A stretch of DNA of 44,701 nucleotides from Candidatus Melainabacteria bacterium (GCA_012965515.1 DTSE01000025.1:1-44701); one strand, 5' to 3'. Counted from the stretch's first letter, positions 15,569 to 24,811 are shown. Notes: a model not told the origin generated them from the letters alone. Program-made: numbers and translations.

Positions 15569-16501
15569 TTGCCAAACCTTGCCCAAACCCTTTCTGGAAC
15601 TACCGTGAAACTCTCAAAAGTACTGATCGTTCCCAAGAAGTCGACCTTTCAGATTCAGGCGATAGAGCACAAAGAAGCCAATTTTTTGAAGTTGCTCGAA
15701 GAAGGACATTCGTCGGTCACGAAGGTCAAACTTGCGCATGAAGAGCACATGGAGACATTGGAGCATTTGCTCAAGGCCCTCGACCAGCGAGGCATTGAGC
15801 ATCGTGAGGTTGTGCGCGCGGAGTTGGAAGGTCGTATCAAAGGCGTGGACTTGGTCATTTCTGTCGGTGGCGACGGCACTTTCTTGGACGCCTCACACCA
15901 TGTGGACACTTTGCCGCTTTTAGGCATCAATTCTTCCAAATCATCAAGCTTTGGTCACTTTTGCCTGGGAAACTTGAAGAATATCGACCAGGTTCTCGAT
16001 GACATTGAAAGCGACAGAATTAATACCATCAAACTCCTCAGGCTGGAACTTTTGCTCAATGGAAAAGTTTTACCTGATCTTGTCCTCAATGAAGTACTAA
16101 TCGCGCACTCCAATCCCGCCGCGACAAGCCGCTTTATTGTGCATTTGCGTGGGCTTTCGGAGGAGCAAAAATCGTCTGGTATATGGGTCAGTACTCCATC
16201 CGGATCTACTGGCTCGATGCGCTCTGCCGGTGGTACTGTATTGCCTATAAATGATCAGCGATATCAGTACATCGTTCGCGAGGCCTGCATGCGACCCAAT
16301 GAGAAATGGCAGCTGACCAGAGGTATACTCGACCGTAAGGAAGAAATGCGTTTTGTGTCGCAAACACGTACAGGCACTTTGTTTATCGATGGGCAACATA
16401 TCGAGCATCATTTTGGACTGGGAGATGAGCTGATTATTCGCGCCAGTGAGCATGATCTCAATGCGTATGCATCAGCAGGTGCTAACGATATATTCGTATG
16501 A
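15569..16501 (+). CDS. nadK: NAD kinase
   Basis: Phosphorylates NAD to NADP in the cytoplasm, using ATP or polyphosphate. Numbering from the TTG at 15569 gives 310 residues, normal for the family. Motifs are GGDGT at 100-104 (the nucleotide/phosphate loop), the NE motif at 174-175 in LVLNEVLIAHSNP, and the Gly-rich STPSGSTGSMRSAGG stretch around 208-222. The C-terminal VDGQ-like FIDGQHIEH is also typical. The GTG at 15605 is an alternative start that would begin MKLSKVLIVPKK. It is followed 22 bases later by murT, and the two probably form one plus-strand unit. Confidence 0.92.
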   Translation: MPNLAQTLSGTTVKLSKVLIVPKKSTFQIQAIEHKEANFLKLLEEGHSSVTKVKLAHEEHMETLEHLLKALDQRGIEHREVVRAELEGRIKGVDLVISVGGDGTFLDASHHVDTLPLLGINSSKSSSFGHFCLGNLKNIDQVLDDIESDRINTIKLLRLELLLNGKVLPDLVLNEVLIAHSNPAATSRFIVHLRGLSEEQKSSGIWVSTPSGSTGSMRSAGGTVLPINDQRYQYIVREACMRPNEKWQLTRGILDRKEEMRFVSQTRTGTLFIDGQHIEHHFGLGDELIIRASEHDLNAYASAGANDIFV

Positions 16502-16523
16502 CTTCGAAGCTAGACTGGAATCA

Positions 16524-17924
16524 ATGACGAGCAATGATAAAGTCGCGGTCGCATTTGGAAAGGTCGCGGCGCGAACGATTCGTATTTTAGGAGCAGGGCT
16601 GGGTTCAAACCTTCCCGGGCGCGTGGCGAGAAAACTTGCACCTGATGTGCTCTCTCATCTGGCTGGGCAATCGAAGAAAGGCGTCATTGCGGTCACCGGA
16701 ACGAATGGTAAAAGCACCACATCTGGTTTACTTTCGTCAGTGCTGAAGACTGCCGGTTTTACCCTCATACATAATCGCCAGGGGGCCAATCTTGTAACAG
16801 GAATCACGGCGACCCTTGTGGATGCTGCATCCTGGGACGGTCATATCAACACGGATTATTGTCTCTTCGAAATCGATGAGGCCGCACTGCCACTGGTGGC
16901 AAAGGAAACGACACTGTCTGTGGTGGTAGTGACTAATCTGTTTCGCGACCAACTGGACCGGTTTGGTGAATTAGACACAACCGCAAAGTTAATCGAAAAG
17001 GGCATCACTACCTGCAAATCTCCGGCAATTCTAAATGCTGATGATCCGAATGTCTGCCAGCTTGTGCCGGAAAATACAAGATTGTTTTTTGGTTTGGATG
17101 CTGCATTTTGCGAAGTCGATAGTCAGAAGTTGCAAGATGAAAGTAATCCTGATTGTTCGCAATCTATGGAATTATCTTATTGTCTCAAGTGCGGCTCCGA
17201 GATTGTTTATGACTGCTTTTTCTATGGACAGCTTGGACACTGGCGTTGTTCTTCCTGCAGCTATAAGCGACCGGATCCGACTATCGTGGCAACGCATATT
17301 CAATTGCACGCGGCCAATTCACGCTTCAAATTGACTGACAAGCGTCAAAATCTTTCTGTCGAGGTGAAGCTGCCCATCCCCGGGCTATTTAATGTATACA
17401 ACGCCCTTGCCGCTGCTGCCTGTGCCGTCAAATTGGGTGTGACGCTCGAGTCTATTAAGCAAGGGTTGCAAAATTATTCCACGCTCTTTGGTCGTTCTGA
17501 GAAGATTTCACTGCTCGGTAAGCCGGTGCTGATTCAGTTGATAAAGAATCCTGCCGGTGCCAGTCAGACCGTCAAAGCCGTCGTAGAGGACAGTACTGCG
17601 CGCGTGCTTATCGCTATCAATGACAATCTTGCCGATGGGCGAGATATCTCATGGCTCTGGGATGCTGATTTCGAGCCACTGAAGGCGGTAAAGGGAACTG
17701 TAATCGTCAGTGGTCTACGTGCAGATGATATGGCTGTTCGCATGAAGTATGCGGGCGTCGAACCGGAGCGCATCATTTGTGTTCCAAAATTGGAAAGAGC
17801 TTTGAGGCAGGCTCTAAATGACACTAGTCCGGATGAAACCTTGTGGGTTTTGCCGACTTATACTTGCTTGCTTGAATTACAAAAAATCGTTAAAACCATG
17901 GGCCAGTCGCTCGCCGGTACTTAA
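16524..17924 (+). CDS. murT: MurT-like Mur ligase (lipid II amidation subunit)
   Basis: The frame opens at 16446, inside nadK, but the family N-terminus begins at the ATG at 16524, giving 466 residues. It has a Mur-ligase P-loop GTNGKST at 59-65, a zinc-ribbon insert C220-x2-C223 and C242-x2-C245, and the C-terminal DUF1727 domain with DGRDISWLWDADFE around 371-384. This zinc insert and C-terminal motif mark MurT rather than MurC-F. In known systems MurT joins the amidotransferase GatD to convert the D-Glu of the lipid II stem peptide to D-isoglutamine in the cytoplasm. No gatD is adjacent, which is unusual. It is probably co-transcribed with nadK. Confidence 0.88.
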   Translation: MTSNDKVAVAFGKVAARTIRILGAGLGSNLPGRVARKLAPDVLSHLAGQSKKGVIAVTGTNGKSTTSGLLSSVLKTAGFTLIHNRQGANLVTGITATLVDAASWDGHINTDYCLFEIDEAALPLVAKETTLSVVVVTNLFRDQLDRFGELDTTAKLIEKGITTCKSPAILNADDPNVCQLVPENTRLFFGLDAAFCEVDSQKLQDESNPDCSQSMELSYCLKCGSEIVYDCFFYGQLGHWRCSSCSYKRPDPTIVATHIQLHAANSRFKLTDKRQNLSVEVKLPIPGLFNVYNALAAAACAVKLGVTLESIKQGLQNYSTLFGRSEKISLLGKPVLIQLIKNPAGASQTVKAVVEDSTARVLIAINDNLADGRDISWLWDADFEPLKAVKGTVIVSGLRADDMAVRMKYAGVEPERIICVPKLERALRQALNDTSPDETLWVLPTYTCLLELQKIVKTMGQSLAGT

Positions 17925-18009
17925 ATCTGACAAGTTTTAAATTGTCTTTGGGAACTGCTGGGACGAAACTCTGTCTCCACGATGGAACGTGAACGACTCA
18001 GGAGCAATT

Positions 18010-18273
18010 ATGGACAAGAAGAAAGCTAAAAAGCGTACAGAAAACCCTGTGTATACTCAGCAGGATGATTCGGAACTGTTGGAAGCGACCGGCAACAACC
18101 CTCCTGATGCCGATCCTGCTCAAGCATCAAATCAAACCGGCAATGAAGGGAAGGCTGACAGTCATTTGCCGAATGTTCACAAAGATGCAGCAGACAAAAT
18201 TTCCAAGAAAGACAAACAAACCGACGGCGAGTCTGAAAAGCCGGACGAAAGAGACGAGGACAGACAAGAGTAG
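18010..18273 (+). CDS. Small disordered charged protein
   Basis: An 87-residue protein. The ATG at 18010 has AGGAG six bases upstream, better than the GTG at 17989. The composition is almost entirely Lys, Asp, Glu, Gln, Ser, Pro and Asn with no hydrophobic core, so it is predicted to be disordered. It begins MDKKKAKKRTENPVYTQQ and ends in alternating acidic and Arg residues. It follows murT by about 85 bases and ends just before a bidirectional terminator. The good ribosome binding site supports real translation, but no family or function is recognised. Confidence 0.6.
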   Translation: MDKKKAKKRTENPVYTQQDDSELLEATGNNPPDADPAQASNQTGNEGKADSHLPNVHKDAADKISKKDKQTDGESEKPDERDEDRQE

Positions 18274-18298
18274 TGGCTGGAAAAGTCAGAGAAAACGG

Positions 18299-18324
18299 AA
18301 TCCCCGGATTACTTTCCGGGGATT
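18299..18324. terminator. Bidirectional terminator overlapping a stop codon
   Basis: AATCCCCGGA (18299-18308) and TCCGGGGATT (18315-18324) form a perfect 10-bp stem with loop TTACTT. The plus side continues GCTTT; the minus side continues CCGTTTTC. The TAA stop of the minus-strand gene falls in the loop, so coding sequence and terminator overlap. Confidence 0.8.
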
Positions 18325-19034
18325 GCTTTAAACAGGTCCGAAACTTCTTGCTCTTTTGCCAGTCCTGGTTCTTTCATCAACACTTCCATTTCACTTTTGA
18401 CTCGAGTGTAGCCCTTTGGTGCCTTGAAAATTTCTGGGTCAACCATCGTTTTACTTGCTAGTGTCGTGTATAGATAAACTACCTGCCGGCTGCCTGTAAC
18501 GCGCAAGGGAAGCCCTTTTCCTGCAGGTACGTAACAGCAGATAGACGCCACTTCCATCAACCTTTTCGGCAGTCCGATATTGTCCGCGCAAGCGTAGTCG
18601 TAGAGGGTGAAAAAGTTTTTCGGATTGTTTGGGTCATACTCAACCCAGCGATAGTGTTTGGCTTTTATGCCGGAATAGGTCTCTTCGAGCGGCTTTACAG
18701 TTTCGACTTTGGTTTTCCAGCCTTTTTGAATGTTTTTCTTGGGAACGCGCGCCTTAAATTCTTCAATCGATTCGTCAAACATAAACTTGGTGCGCTGATT
18801 CCAGAACGTCACGCGCCAGTCCGGAGGACGAATACCGACTTTCATATCGCCCATGTCGAGCCTGATGCCGTCCGGCGAGACGATGGTTTTCACAAATCCG
18901 TAGGTTTGGCTGTTCTGCCGCAGAATCCAACCGGGCTTTGCTGCAAAAGTCTCCAACGGCAGAAAATACGTCATCGACAGAATTGCAAGAAAGGCTGATA
19001 CCACTTGCCGATAATGTCTTTCGATTCCCCTCAT
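18309..19034 (-). CDS. Exported protein of unknown function
   Basis: A 241-residue protein. Residues 1-31 are a signal peptide (RGIERHYR, a hydrophobic run, then LETFA-AK). The mature part is rich in aromatic and basic residues, with beta-like stretches (TYGFVKTIVSPDGIRLDMGD, GIKAKHYRWVEY, ADNIGLPKRLMEVASICCYV). The pattern of a secreted beta-sheet protein that handles a hydrophobic partner, as in LolA-like proteins, is possible but not demonstrable. Two adjacent Cys (CCYV) are unusual for the periplasm. The ATG has no clear ribosome binding site. It is divergent from the first TPR-kinase gene, so a shared regulatory gap of about 120 bases is possible. The function is unknown. Confidence 0.75.
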   Translation of the reverse strand: MRGIERHYRQVVSAFLAILSMTYFLPLETFAAKPGWILRQNSQTYGFVKTIVSPDGIRLDMGDMKVGIRPPDWRVTFWNQRTKFMFDESIEEFKARVPKKNIQKGWKTKVETVKPLEETYSGIKAKHYRWVEYDPNNPKNFFTLYDYACADNIGLPKRLMEVASICCYVPAGKGLPLRVTGSRQVVYLYTTLASKTMVDPEIFKAPKGYTRVKSEMEVLMKEPGLAKEQEVSDLFKAIPGK

Positions 19035-19153
19035 AGTTTCAATTTACCCAGAGGCCCGGCGACCTTTATCACTTGTTCTGCCTAATTCTTACTGAAGATC
19101 CGTCAGGTTTAGGGGTAGATAGAGGAGTAGTGGGGGGATCTTTCGGTTATTTC

Positions 19154-21280
19154 ATGACTGAAGAGAAGAAAGAAATTCCAGCGAGCGCTTCTGTGCCCGA
19201 AGATTTGATCGAGAAAACCTCGATTGTGGAAATTTCACGCACTCTTCTGGAAGATGCTTCCCTTGCCGGACGACGCAGAGCCAGTCTCTCCGGAGAGGAT
19301 GAATTGAGCGAACGTCCGCTCATTTTCGATAATCATTGGCAGATAGTCGAACGGCTTGGTGAAGGCGGCATGAGTGTTGTCTACAAAGCACGCCATCTTG
19401 AACTGAATCGATTGGTTGCAATCAAAGTGCTTTTACCACATTTGACCTGCAATATGAAAAACCTTCAGAGATTCCGACAGGAAGCGGTTACAGCCAGTCA
19501 GCTTAATCACCCGAACGTGATCAAGGTGGAAAACTTTGGTGTAACCCCTGATGGTCGCACGTTCATAGTCATGGATTTTATCGAAGGGGTTAGTCTAAGC
19601 GACTTGATTGCCAAAGAAGGCAAAATCGATCCGATGCGCGCGTTGTTTATTTTCGTGCAGTGCACGAATGCCTTGCAGCATGCGCATGATCGCAACGTCA
19701 TCCATCGCGATTTGAAACCGAGCAACATCATGTTGGTTGACGACGAAGAGTCGGGCGAAGTGGTAAGAATTGTGGACTTTGGTATTGCGAAGCTTGTTTT
19801 GGATGACGAAGATCAAGTGCAGCATTTGACGCAAACCGGAGAAGTATTCGGAAGCCCTTTATACATGAGCCCTGAGCAATGCCGAGGCGAGAAGCTGGAC
19901 AATCGCTCGGACATCTATTCGATGGGTGTGCTGATGTATGAAACACTCGCTGGTCGTGCACCGCTTAAGGGTGCAAACGCGCTTGATACCATGCAGAGGC
20001 AGTTGAGCGATGCACCTGAGCCTATTGTCAGTGAAACAGCTCCGGATAGCCTGCTGAAGCGCCTCAACACAATTGTCTTGAAAGCGTTGGAGAAGGATCC
20101 GGCATTGCGTTATCAGTCCATGCAAGAGATGGAGTCCGACTTAAACAACGCGCTCATCAGTGCGGAGAAAGATTGGCGCAATAGAGCCAAGAGGCTGAAG
20201 AAAACTTATAAACGCTTGAAACCGCAAAAGTGGACCTCGCGGAGAATGGCGGCATTTTATGGCATCGGGCTTGCAGTAGTTTTTGTTGGATATTTCGGTG
20301 CGAAAGTGGCGATGTTCGATCCACTCACCGCGATGGAATTGGAACCGGAGTCGTTGTTCTCGCAAGTCGAAAAACCAGCTGCCAAACTAAGCGATGAACA
20401 GTTTGCGCTAAAAACTGAGCAGATGGATGTGATCGTGATGCGCGATACTCCCATTTGGAAACAGATTCAAGCTCGTATTAGAAGCGGCGATCGGCGTGTT
20501 GAAGATCTGGACAGAGTGGCGAGCGAACTGATTCCAAATGCTCTACTTGCAGCAAAGAAATATCGTGAATCAGGAAATTTCCATGCGGCAATCAACTTTG
20601 AAAACTGGGTTCTCGACATGTACAGCGTCCTAGCACAACCGGATGCTGCAGAATATGTGGCAACTTACATGCTGCAGGGCAAAGACTATCTTTCGCTCAA
20701 TCAATACGGCAAGGCATACAGAGCTTTCCGGAATGCCTATGACAGGGCGTCCAAAACTCTCAATTCCGATGCCAGGCGCGACACGATTATGCAGCTGAAT
20801 TTTGCCTTGATGCGATTGGCTGTTCACGAGCGGAATTTCGAAGAAGCATTGAGGCACGCAGGTGAAATCAGTGAGGGTTTCTTTGAAAGAGCGAAGTGGA
20901 GAGACTACCATCCGAATTGTCAGGATATCTTTGCGTTTCAGTCCGAACTGGCTGATATTGAAAGGCTCAACAACATGCCAGGCTCGGTCGGTGACTTTAA
21001 GCGGGCGATTAAGAACTGGGAGAATTTCATAAAGTCCTCCAGAAGCAACGATCAGTACGATTGGCAAGAATATTTAGCCAAATCTCGCTACGGGCTTGGT
21101 TTGGCAGAAGCTCAGCAGAAGGACTTTCAGAGCGCTCGAGAGAACCTTGAAACGGCCTACGAGTTCTTCCGCTTGAGAGGCAAGGATCCGGCTCTGACAG
21201 AGCGTGTACGGAAGAATTATCTGCTCATTTTAAGAAAGACCAACCCCTTTGAATATCTGCTCAAGAGCCTTCGCAGTTAA
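19154..21280 (+). CDS. Receptor-type Ser/Thr kinase with C-terminal helical sensor
   Basis: Numbered from the ATG at 19154 (the frame opens at 19073), 708 residues. The cytosolic kinase domain (about 62-335) is canonical: LGEGGMSVVYKA, K91, alpha-C E110, HRDLKPSN (H184-N191), DFG at 208-210, and GSPLYMSPEQC in the activation segment. A single membrane helix lies at about 366-385. The extracytoplasmic region (about 390-700) is helical with TPR-like repeats (for example SLNQYGKAYRAFRNAYDRAS). Such a layout senses outside signals and phosphorylates cytosolic proteins, as PknB-type kinases do with PASTA domains instead of TPRs. It is followed by a paralogue with the same plan 158 bases on. The start is not firmly fixed by a ribosome binding site. 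Confidence 0.9.
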   Translation: MTEEKKEIPASASVPEDLIEKTSIVEISRTLLEDASLAGRRRASLSGEDELSERPLIFDNHWQIVERLGEGGMSVVYKARHLELNRLVAIKVLLPHLTCNMKNLQRFRQEAVTASQLNHPNVIKVENFGVTPDGRTFIVMDFIEGVSLSDLIAKEGKIDPMRALFIFVQCTNALQHAHDRNVIHRDLKPSNIMLVDDEESGEVVRIVDFGIAKLVLDDEDQVQHLTQTGEVFGSPLYMSPEQCRGEKLDNRSDIYSMGVLMYETLAGRAPLKGANALDTMQRQLSDAPEPIVSETAPDSLLKRLNTIVLKALEKDPALRYQSMQEMESDLNNALISAEKDWRNRAKRLKKTYKRLKPQKWTSRRMAAFYGIGLAVVFVGYFGAKVAMFDPLTAMELEPESLFSQVEKPAAKLSDEQFALKTEQMDVIVMRDTPIWKQIQARIRSGDRRVEDLDRVASELIPNALLAAKKYRESGNFHAAINFENWVLDMYSVLAQPDAAEYVATYMLQGKDYLSLNQYGKAYRAFRNAYDRASKTLNSDARRDTIMQLNFALMRLAVHERNFEEALRHAGEISEGFFERAKWRDYHPNCQDIFAFQSELADIERLNNMPGSVGDFKRAIKNWENFIKSSRSNDQYDWQEYLAKSRYGLGLAEAQQKDFQSARENLETAYEFFRLRGKDPALTERVRKNYLLILRKTNPFEYLLKSLRS

Positions 21281-21438
21281 TCTACTGGCTATTTTGCTGG
21301 AACCAGATTGATAACTCGATCAAGTGGAATACTATGTATTAATAGAGCTATGGCGGCTTGGACCTGCAGTAGCGACTGATAATGGCGGTCTGAAGGCACA
21401 ATCCGGCTGGCTCAGCCAACCCCATCCCTTTTCGTAAC

Positions 21439-23682
21439 GTGAGCGACAATCGAGACCCGATCTTTGAAGAAGAGGAACTGACGCTTCATGATGAAGCGGC
21501 GGTTGCCAGTGAGCGCGCTCGCAATGAAGAAGCGAAGAAGAAGGATTCCGCCAAGAAAGACAACGGCGCTGATGCCGAGCGCTTTTCGCCGCCTAAGGAA
21601 AAGGTTGCGCCAAAAGAACAGCGCAGCAACAAGGACATTCTCCAGTCCACTTCAGACCTTTCTTCGTCGGCTCCACCGCGCCCAGATCCTAAGAAGACTG
21701 GCAGCACTGCGTCTTCGTCTGGCGCTGATGGCGGAAAAGATGAAACCTCGCTCTTTGGTAACGTAGATCCGATGGTCGGCAAACGCATTGCCGACCGTTG
21801 GGAGATTATGGAACTGCTTGGCGAAGGCAGTATGAGCATGGTTTACAAAGCTACCGAGGTAGAGACCGGAAAGGTTGTAGTTCTCAAATGCCTGCATTCT
21901 CATTTGCTAGCCAAACTGCCTAACGTCAAACGTTTCGAGCAAAAAGCTAAAGCGAATGCCAACCTTCGACATCCGCATATCTCGAACTTCCACGACTTCC
22001 ATCTGGGTTCGGATGGACAAGTTTATCTGATTTGTGACTTTATTAACGGACAGAGTCTCGAAGACCTTCTCTCAAAGAGTGGTCACCTCGCTGTTGACCG
22101 CGCCATTGCGCTTTTCCTGCAGGCCATCGAAGCACTCGAGTATGCACACCAGGAGAAGGTTCTCCATCGCGATTTGAAACCGAGCAATATTGTTGTTCAG
22201 AAAGAGGCTGGTGGAAAAGAACTCGCACGTGTTGTTGATTTCGGCATTGCGAAATTGCTCACTGACGAGACTGATGACGTTAAATCGAATCAGTACATTA
22301 CTCACACCAGAGAAGTCTTCGGAAGCCCGCTCTACATGAGCCCTGAGCAGTGTATGGGCAGAAAGCTTGATCCACGCTCCGATATTTATTCACTCGGATG
22401 CGTCATGTACGAAACGATCAGCGGCAAGCCGCCTTTTGTAGGCAAGAACGTTCTTGAAACAGCCTACAAGCATATGAATGAAGCGCCGCGTCCTCTTGTT
22501 AGCGATTCTGCAGACGACCGCACGCTGTCTCGATTTGAGCTGGTCGTCTTGAAGATGTTGGCAAAGGATGCCGACAACAGATATCAGAATGTTTCCGATA
22601 TCAAGCATGATCTTGAATTGATTCACACAGCTTCTGACGAAGAGTGGCAAGAGCAGGCTGTTGCGCTTAAGAAAGTAACCAAGTCAAAGAGACTTGAGAC
22701 CAAGCGTTTGCCGGTGTCCTTTGAAATGATGGTAATCCTAACTACTTCAGTCCTTCTGATTGTAGTTGTTGCTGTTTGGTCTCTTTCCTTCTTGAGCCCA
22801 GAGAACCAGGACTATCCCGCATTCAACGATGACCAGCTCTGGGTAATCAACGACAAGAAGCATAATCCTTCTGCGGTGCAAGACTTCGGTAATCGAGAAG
22901 AAGCTGCACGTATGAATTTGGCTACTGTCGAGCGCGAACGCGGTCCTGATTGTCGTGAATATGCCGATGCATTGTTCAACCTGGTTGAACTTTACGACAA
23001 GGCAGAACACTGGGCTGATGCGGCTCTTAATACAACACGTTTAATTGAAACGACAAAGAAAGTCGGCGGTCCTATGTCACAAGGTACTTGCTACAAGCGG
23101 CTTGCCTATTATTACTTTATGCAGGACGAATTCGATGAGGCGATTGCCAATGCCAACACTTCGCTTGATTTGTTGGAGAAAGAATTTGGTCCGGTGTCTC
23201 CGTCAATGATGCTATCCATGCAGGTTTTGGGTGATATCTATACCAGAAAAAAAGACCTGGATAATGCTCAGCGTATCTACGAGCGCATGCTTGCCATTAC
23301 CGACAGTATGAAAGACAGAAGTCCTCTCGATTTCGCTAAGTCATCTGCGAAACTTGCTGATGTGTACCGCCGCCAGGGTAAACTCGAGCTGGCGGAGAAC
23401 CATTATCGCCAGGGCTTGGAGTGGGTTCAGAACACCATCGGAAAGGAAAATGCATTCGTTCCAAAAACTATGTACGGTCTTGGTTTGACTCTCATGGCAG
23501 AGAAGAAATACAAAGAAGCCGAGCAAATGTTCAAAGACGCTCTGCCTCTGGCCAAAGCGTCTTTAGGTGAACGAACCGCGCTCGTTGGGGCGATTCGCAA
23601 ACATTATTCTGACGTTCTGTGGAAGACCAACTGGGTAGCCGCCGCGATGATGAAGATCGGTTCCTCAGACACCATGAAATAG
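21439..23682 (+). CDS. Receptor-type Ser/Thr kinase-like protein, alpha-C Glu to Lys
   Basis: A 747-residue protein starting at a GTG. Residues 1-115 are disordered and acidic/Ser-rich. The kinase domain spans 120-400: LGEGSMSMVYKA, K150, HRD at 243-245, N250, DFG at 267-269, GSPLYMSPEQC. The alpha-C helix reads RFEQKAKANANLRHP where the paralogue has RFRQEAVTASQLNHP, so the Glu that normally salt-bridges K150 is K169. That could mean low activity, a different active geometry or a pseudokinase. One membrane helix lies at about 429-451. The extracytoplasmic part (490-740) has five or six TPRs, such as QDEFDEAIANANTSLDLLEK and KKDLDNAQRIYERMLAIT. It is the second of a tandem pair; the two may hetero-associate. 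Confidence 0.9.
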   Translation: MSDNRDPIFEEEELTLHDEAAVASERARNEEAKKKDSAKKDNGADAERFSPPKEKVAPKEQRSNKDILQSTSDLSSSAPPRPDPKKTGSTASSSGADGGKDETSLFGNVDPMVGKRIADRWEIMELLGEGSMSMVYKATEVETGKVVVLKCLHSHLLAKLPNVKRFEQKAKANANLRHPHISNFHDFHLGSDGQVYLICDFINGQSLEDLLSKSGHLAVDRAIALFLQAIEALEYAHQEKVLHRDLKPSNIVVQKEAGGKELARVVDFGIAKLLTDETDDVKSNQYITHTREVFGSPLYMSPEQCMGRKLDPRSDIYSLGCVMYETISGKPPFVGKNVLETAYKHMNEAPRPLVSDSADDRTLSRFELVVLKMLAKDADNRYQNVSDIKHDLELIHTASDEEWQEQAVALKKVTKSKRLETKRLPVSFEMMVILTTSVLLIVVVAVWSLSFLSPENQDYPAFNDDQLWVINDKKHNPSAVQDFGNREEAARMNLATVERERGPDCREYADALFNLVELYDKAEHWADAALNTTRLIETTKKVGGPMSQGTCYKRLAYYYFMQDEFDEAIANANTSLDLLEKEFGPVSPSMMLSMQVLGDIYTRKKDLDNAQRIYERMLAITDSMKDRSPLDFAKSSAKLADVYRRQGKLELAENHYRQGLEWVQNTIGKENAFVPKTMYGLGLTLMAEKKYKEAEQMFKDALPLAKASLGERTALVGAIRKHYSDVLWKTNWVAAAMMKIGSSDTMK

Positions 23683-23718
23683 GTCTGACTCAGTCTCTTA
23701 TCAATTTGCGAATTGTCT

Positions 23719-24762
23719 CTACTGAGTTTTGCTCAGCTTGTTGATGCCTTCTTGAGCGATCTTGGAGTTCGGATTGATCTCCAATGCCTTTTTGTACTCA
23801 GTGATTGCATCAGCTTTCTTGCCTTGCTTCTCGAGGAACTGAGCGTATTCTACGCGGGCAGTAACGTCCTTTGGCGACCATTTGAGAGCTTCGAGAAATT
23901 CTTTGGTTGCTTCCGTGTTGTTTCCTGATTCAGCGAGCGCTTGTGCTAAACGTCTGTGTGCAGGTGAGAAATTCGGTTGGTACTTGAGAGCTTTTCTTTG
24001 CTCTGCTTGTGCGCCTTTCCAGTCGCCTTGCTTGGAGAGCATCCAGCCCAAACCGCTATGTGCATTCGGATGATTCGGGGCAATGCGAATGGCTTCACGG
24101 AAAGAATCGATGGCACGCTCAGGGTTGCCTGATTCACCGTAGATGTTGCCCAGATTTACGTGAGCTTCTACGCATTGTCCGTCCAGTCTGATTGCTTCTT
24201 CTTCGGCTTTGATCGCATCCTGGAATTTGTTTTGTTGTGCCATCAACACGCCCATGTTGATGTGCGGTCTTGGATCTTTGCTATCGATCTCTGCCGCCTT
24301 CTTATAAGTGGCAATTGCTTCGTCGAGCTTGCCATTTTGAGCGTAGGCAAAACCCAGGTCTAGAGTCGCTCTCAAGCTTGTTGGCTTGAGCGAAACTGCA
24401 GTCTTGAATTCTTCCAAAGCTTGGTCCATTTTTCCCTGGTTTGCGTACAGCTGACCGAGAATGATGTGGGACAGAAAGTACTTCGGATCGAGTTTGATCG
24501 ATTGTTTCGTCTCTAGAATCGCTGTATCTTCTTCGCCCATTGCTCCGAGAATGGCTCCCAGACGCTGGTGTGCTCGGGCATTGTCCGGCTCCTTGCGAAC
24601 GATTTCTCTGAATGCTGCTTCCGCTTCTTTTAGTTTGAGCTTCTTGTAGAGCGCGTCGGCTTTGTTGAAATCAGCGCTCTGTCCCTCTTCTGCAAATGCC
24701 GGTGCGGCAATGGTCGAGGCGGCGATGACGGTGATAAGAGTCATCAGTTTGCGGGGCATCAT
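23719..24762 (-). CDS. Exported TPR protein with about eight repeats
   Basis: A 347-residue protein. Residues 1-24 form a signal peptide (MMPRKLMTLITVIAASTIAA then PAFA-EE). The rest is a continuous array of about eight to nine canonical 34-residue TPRs, with the consensus 'G-x-x-x-E-A-I-x-x-Y-x-x-A-L-x-x-x-P' in units such as QGKMDQALEEFKTAVSLKP, NGKLDEAIATYKKAAEIDS and QGKKADAITEYKKALEINP. It is likely a periplasmic scaffold that could partner the extracytoplasmic TPR regions of the adjacent kinases; that link is positional inference. GAGAGGT lies 12 bases before the first ATG. The stop is 34 bases from the convergent kinase stop. It is monocistronic or leads away from deoC in the same direction. 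Confidence 0.88.
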   Translation of the reverse strand: MMPRKLMTLITVIAASTIAAPAFAEEGQSADFNKADALYKKLKLKEAEAAFREIVRKEPDNARAHQRLGAILGAMGEEDTAILETKQSIKLDPKYFLSHIILGQLYANQGKMDQALEEFKTAVSLKPTSLRATLDLGFAYAQNGKLDEAIATYKKAAEIDSKDPRPHINMGVLMAQQNKFQDAIKAEEEAIRLDGQCVEAHVNLGNIYGESGNPERAIDSFREAIRIAPNHPNAHSGLGWMLSKQGDWKGAQAEQRKALKYQPNFSPAHRRLAQALAESGNNTEATKEFLEALKWSPKDVTARVEYAQFLEKQGKKADAITEYKKALEINPNSKIAQEGINKLSKTQ

Positions 24763-24811
24763 TTAGGTTTCTACCTCTCGGTTAGATAGGGAATGTGAGT
24801 TGGAGTTCCTA

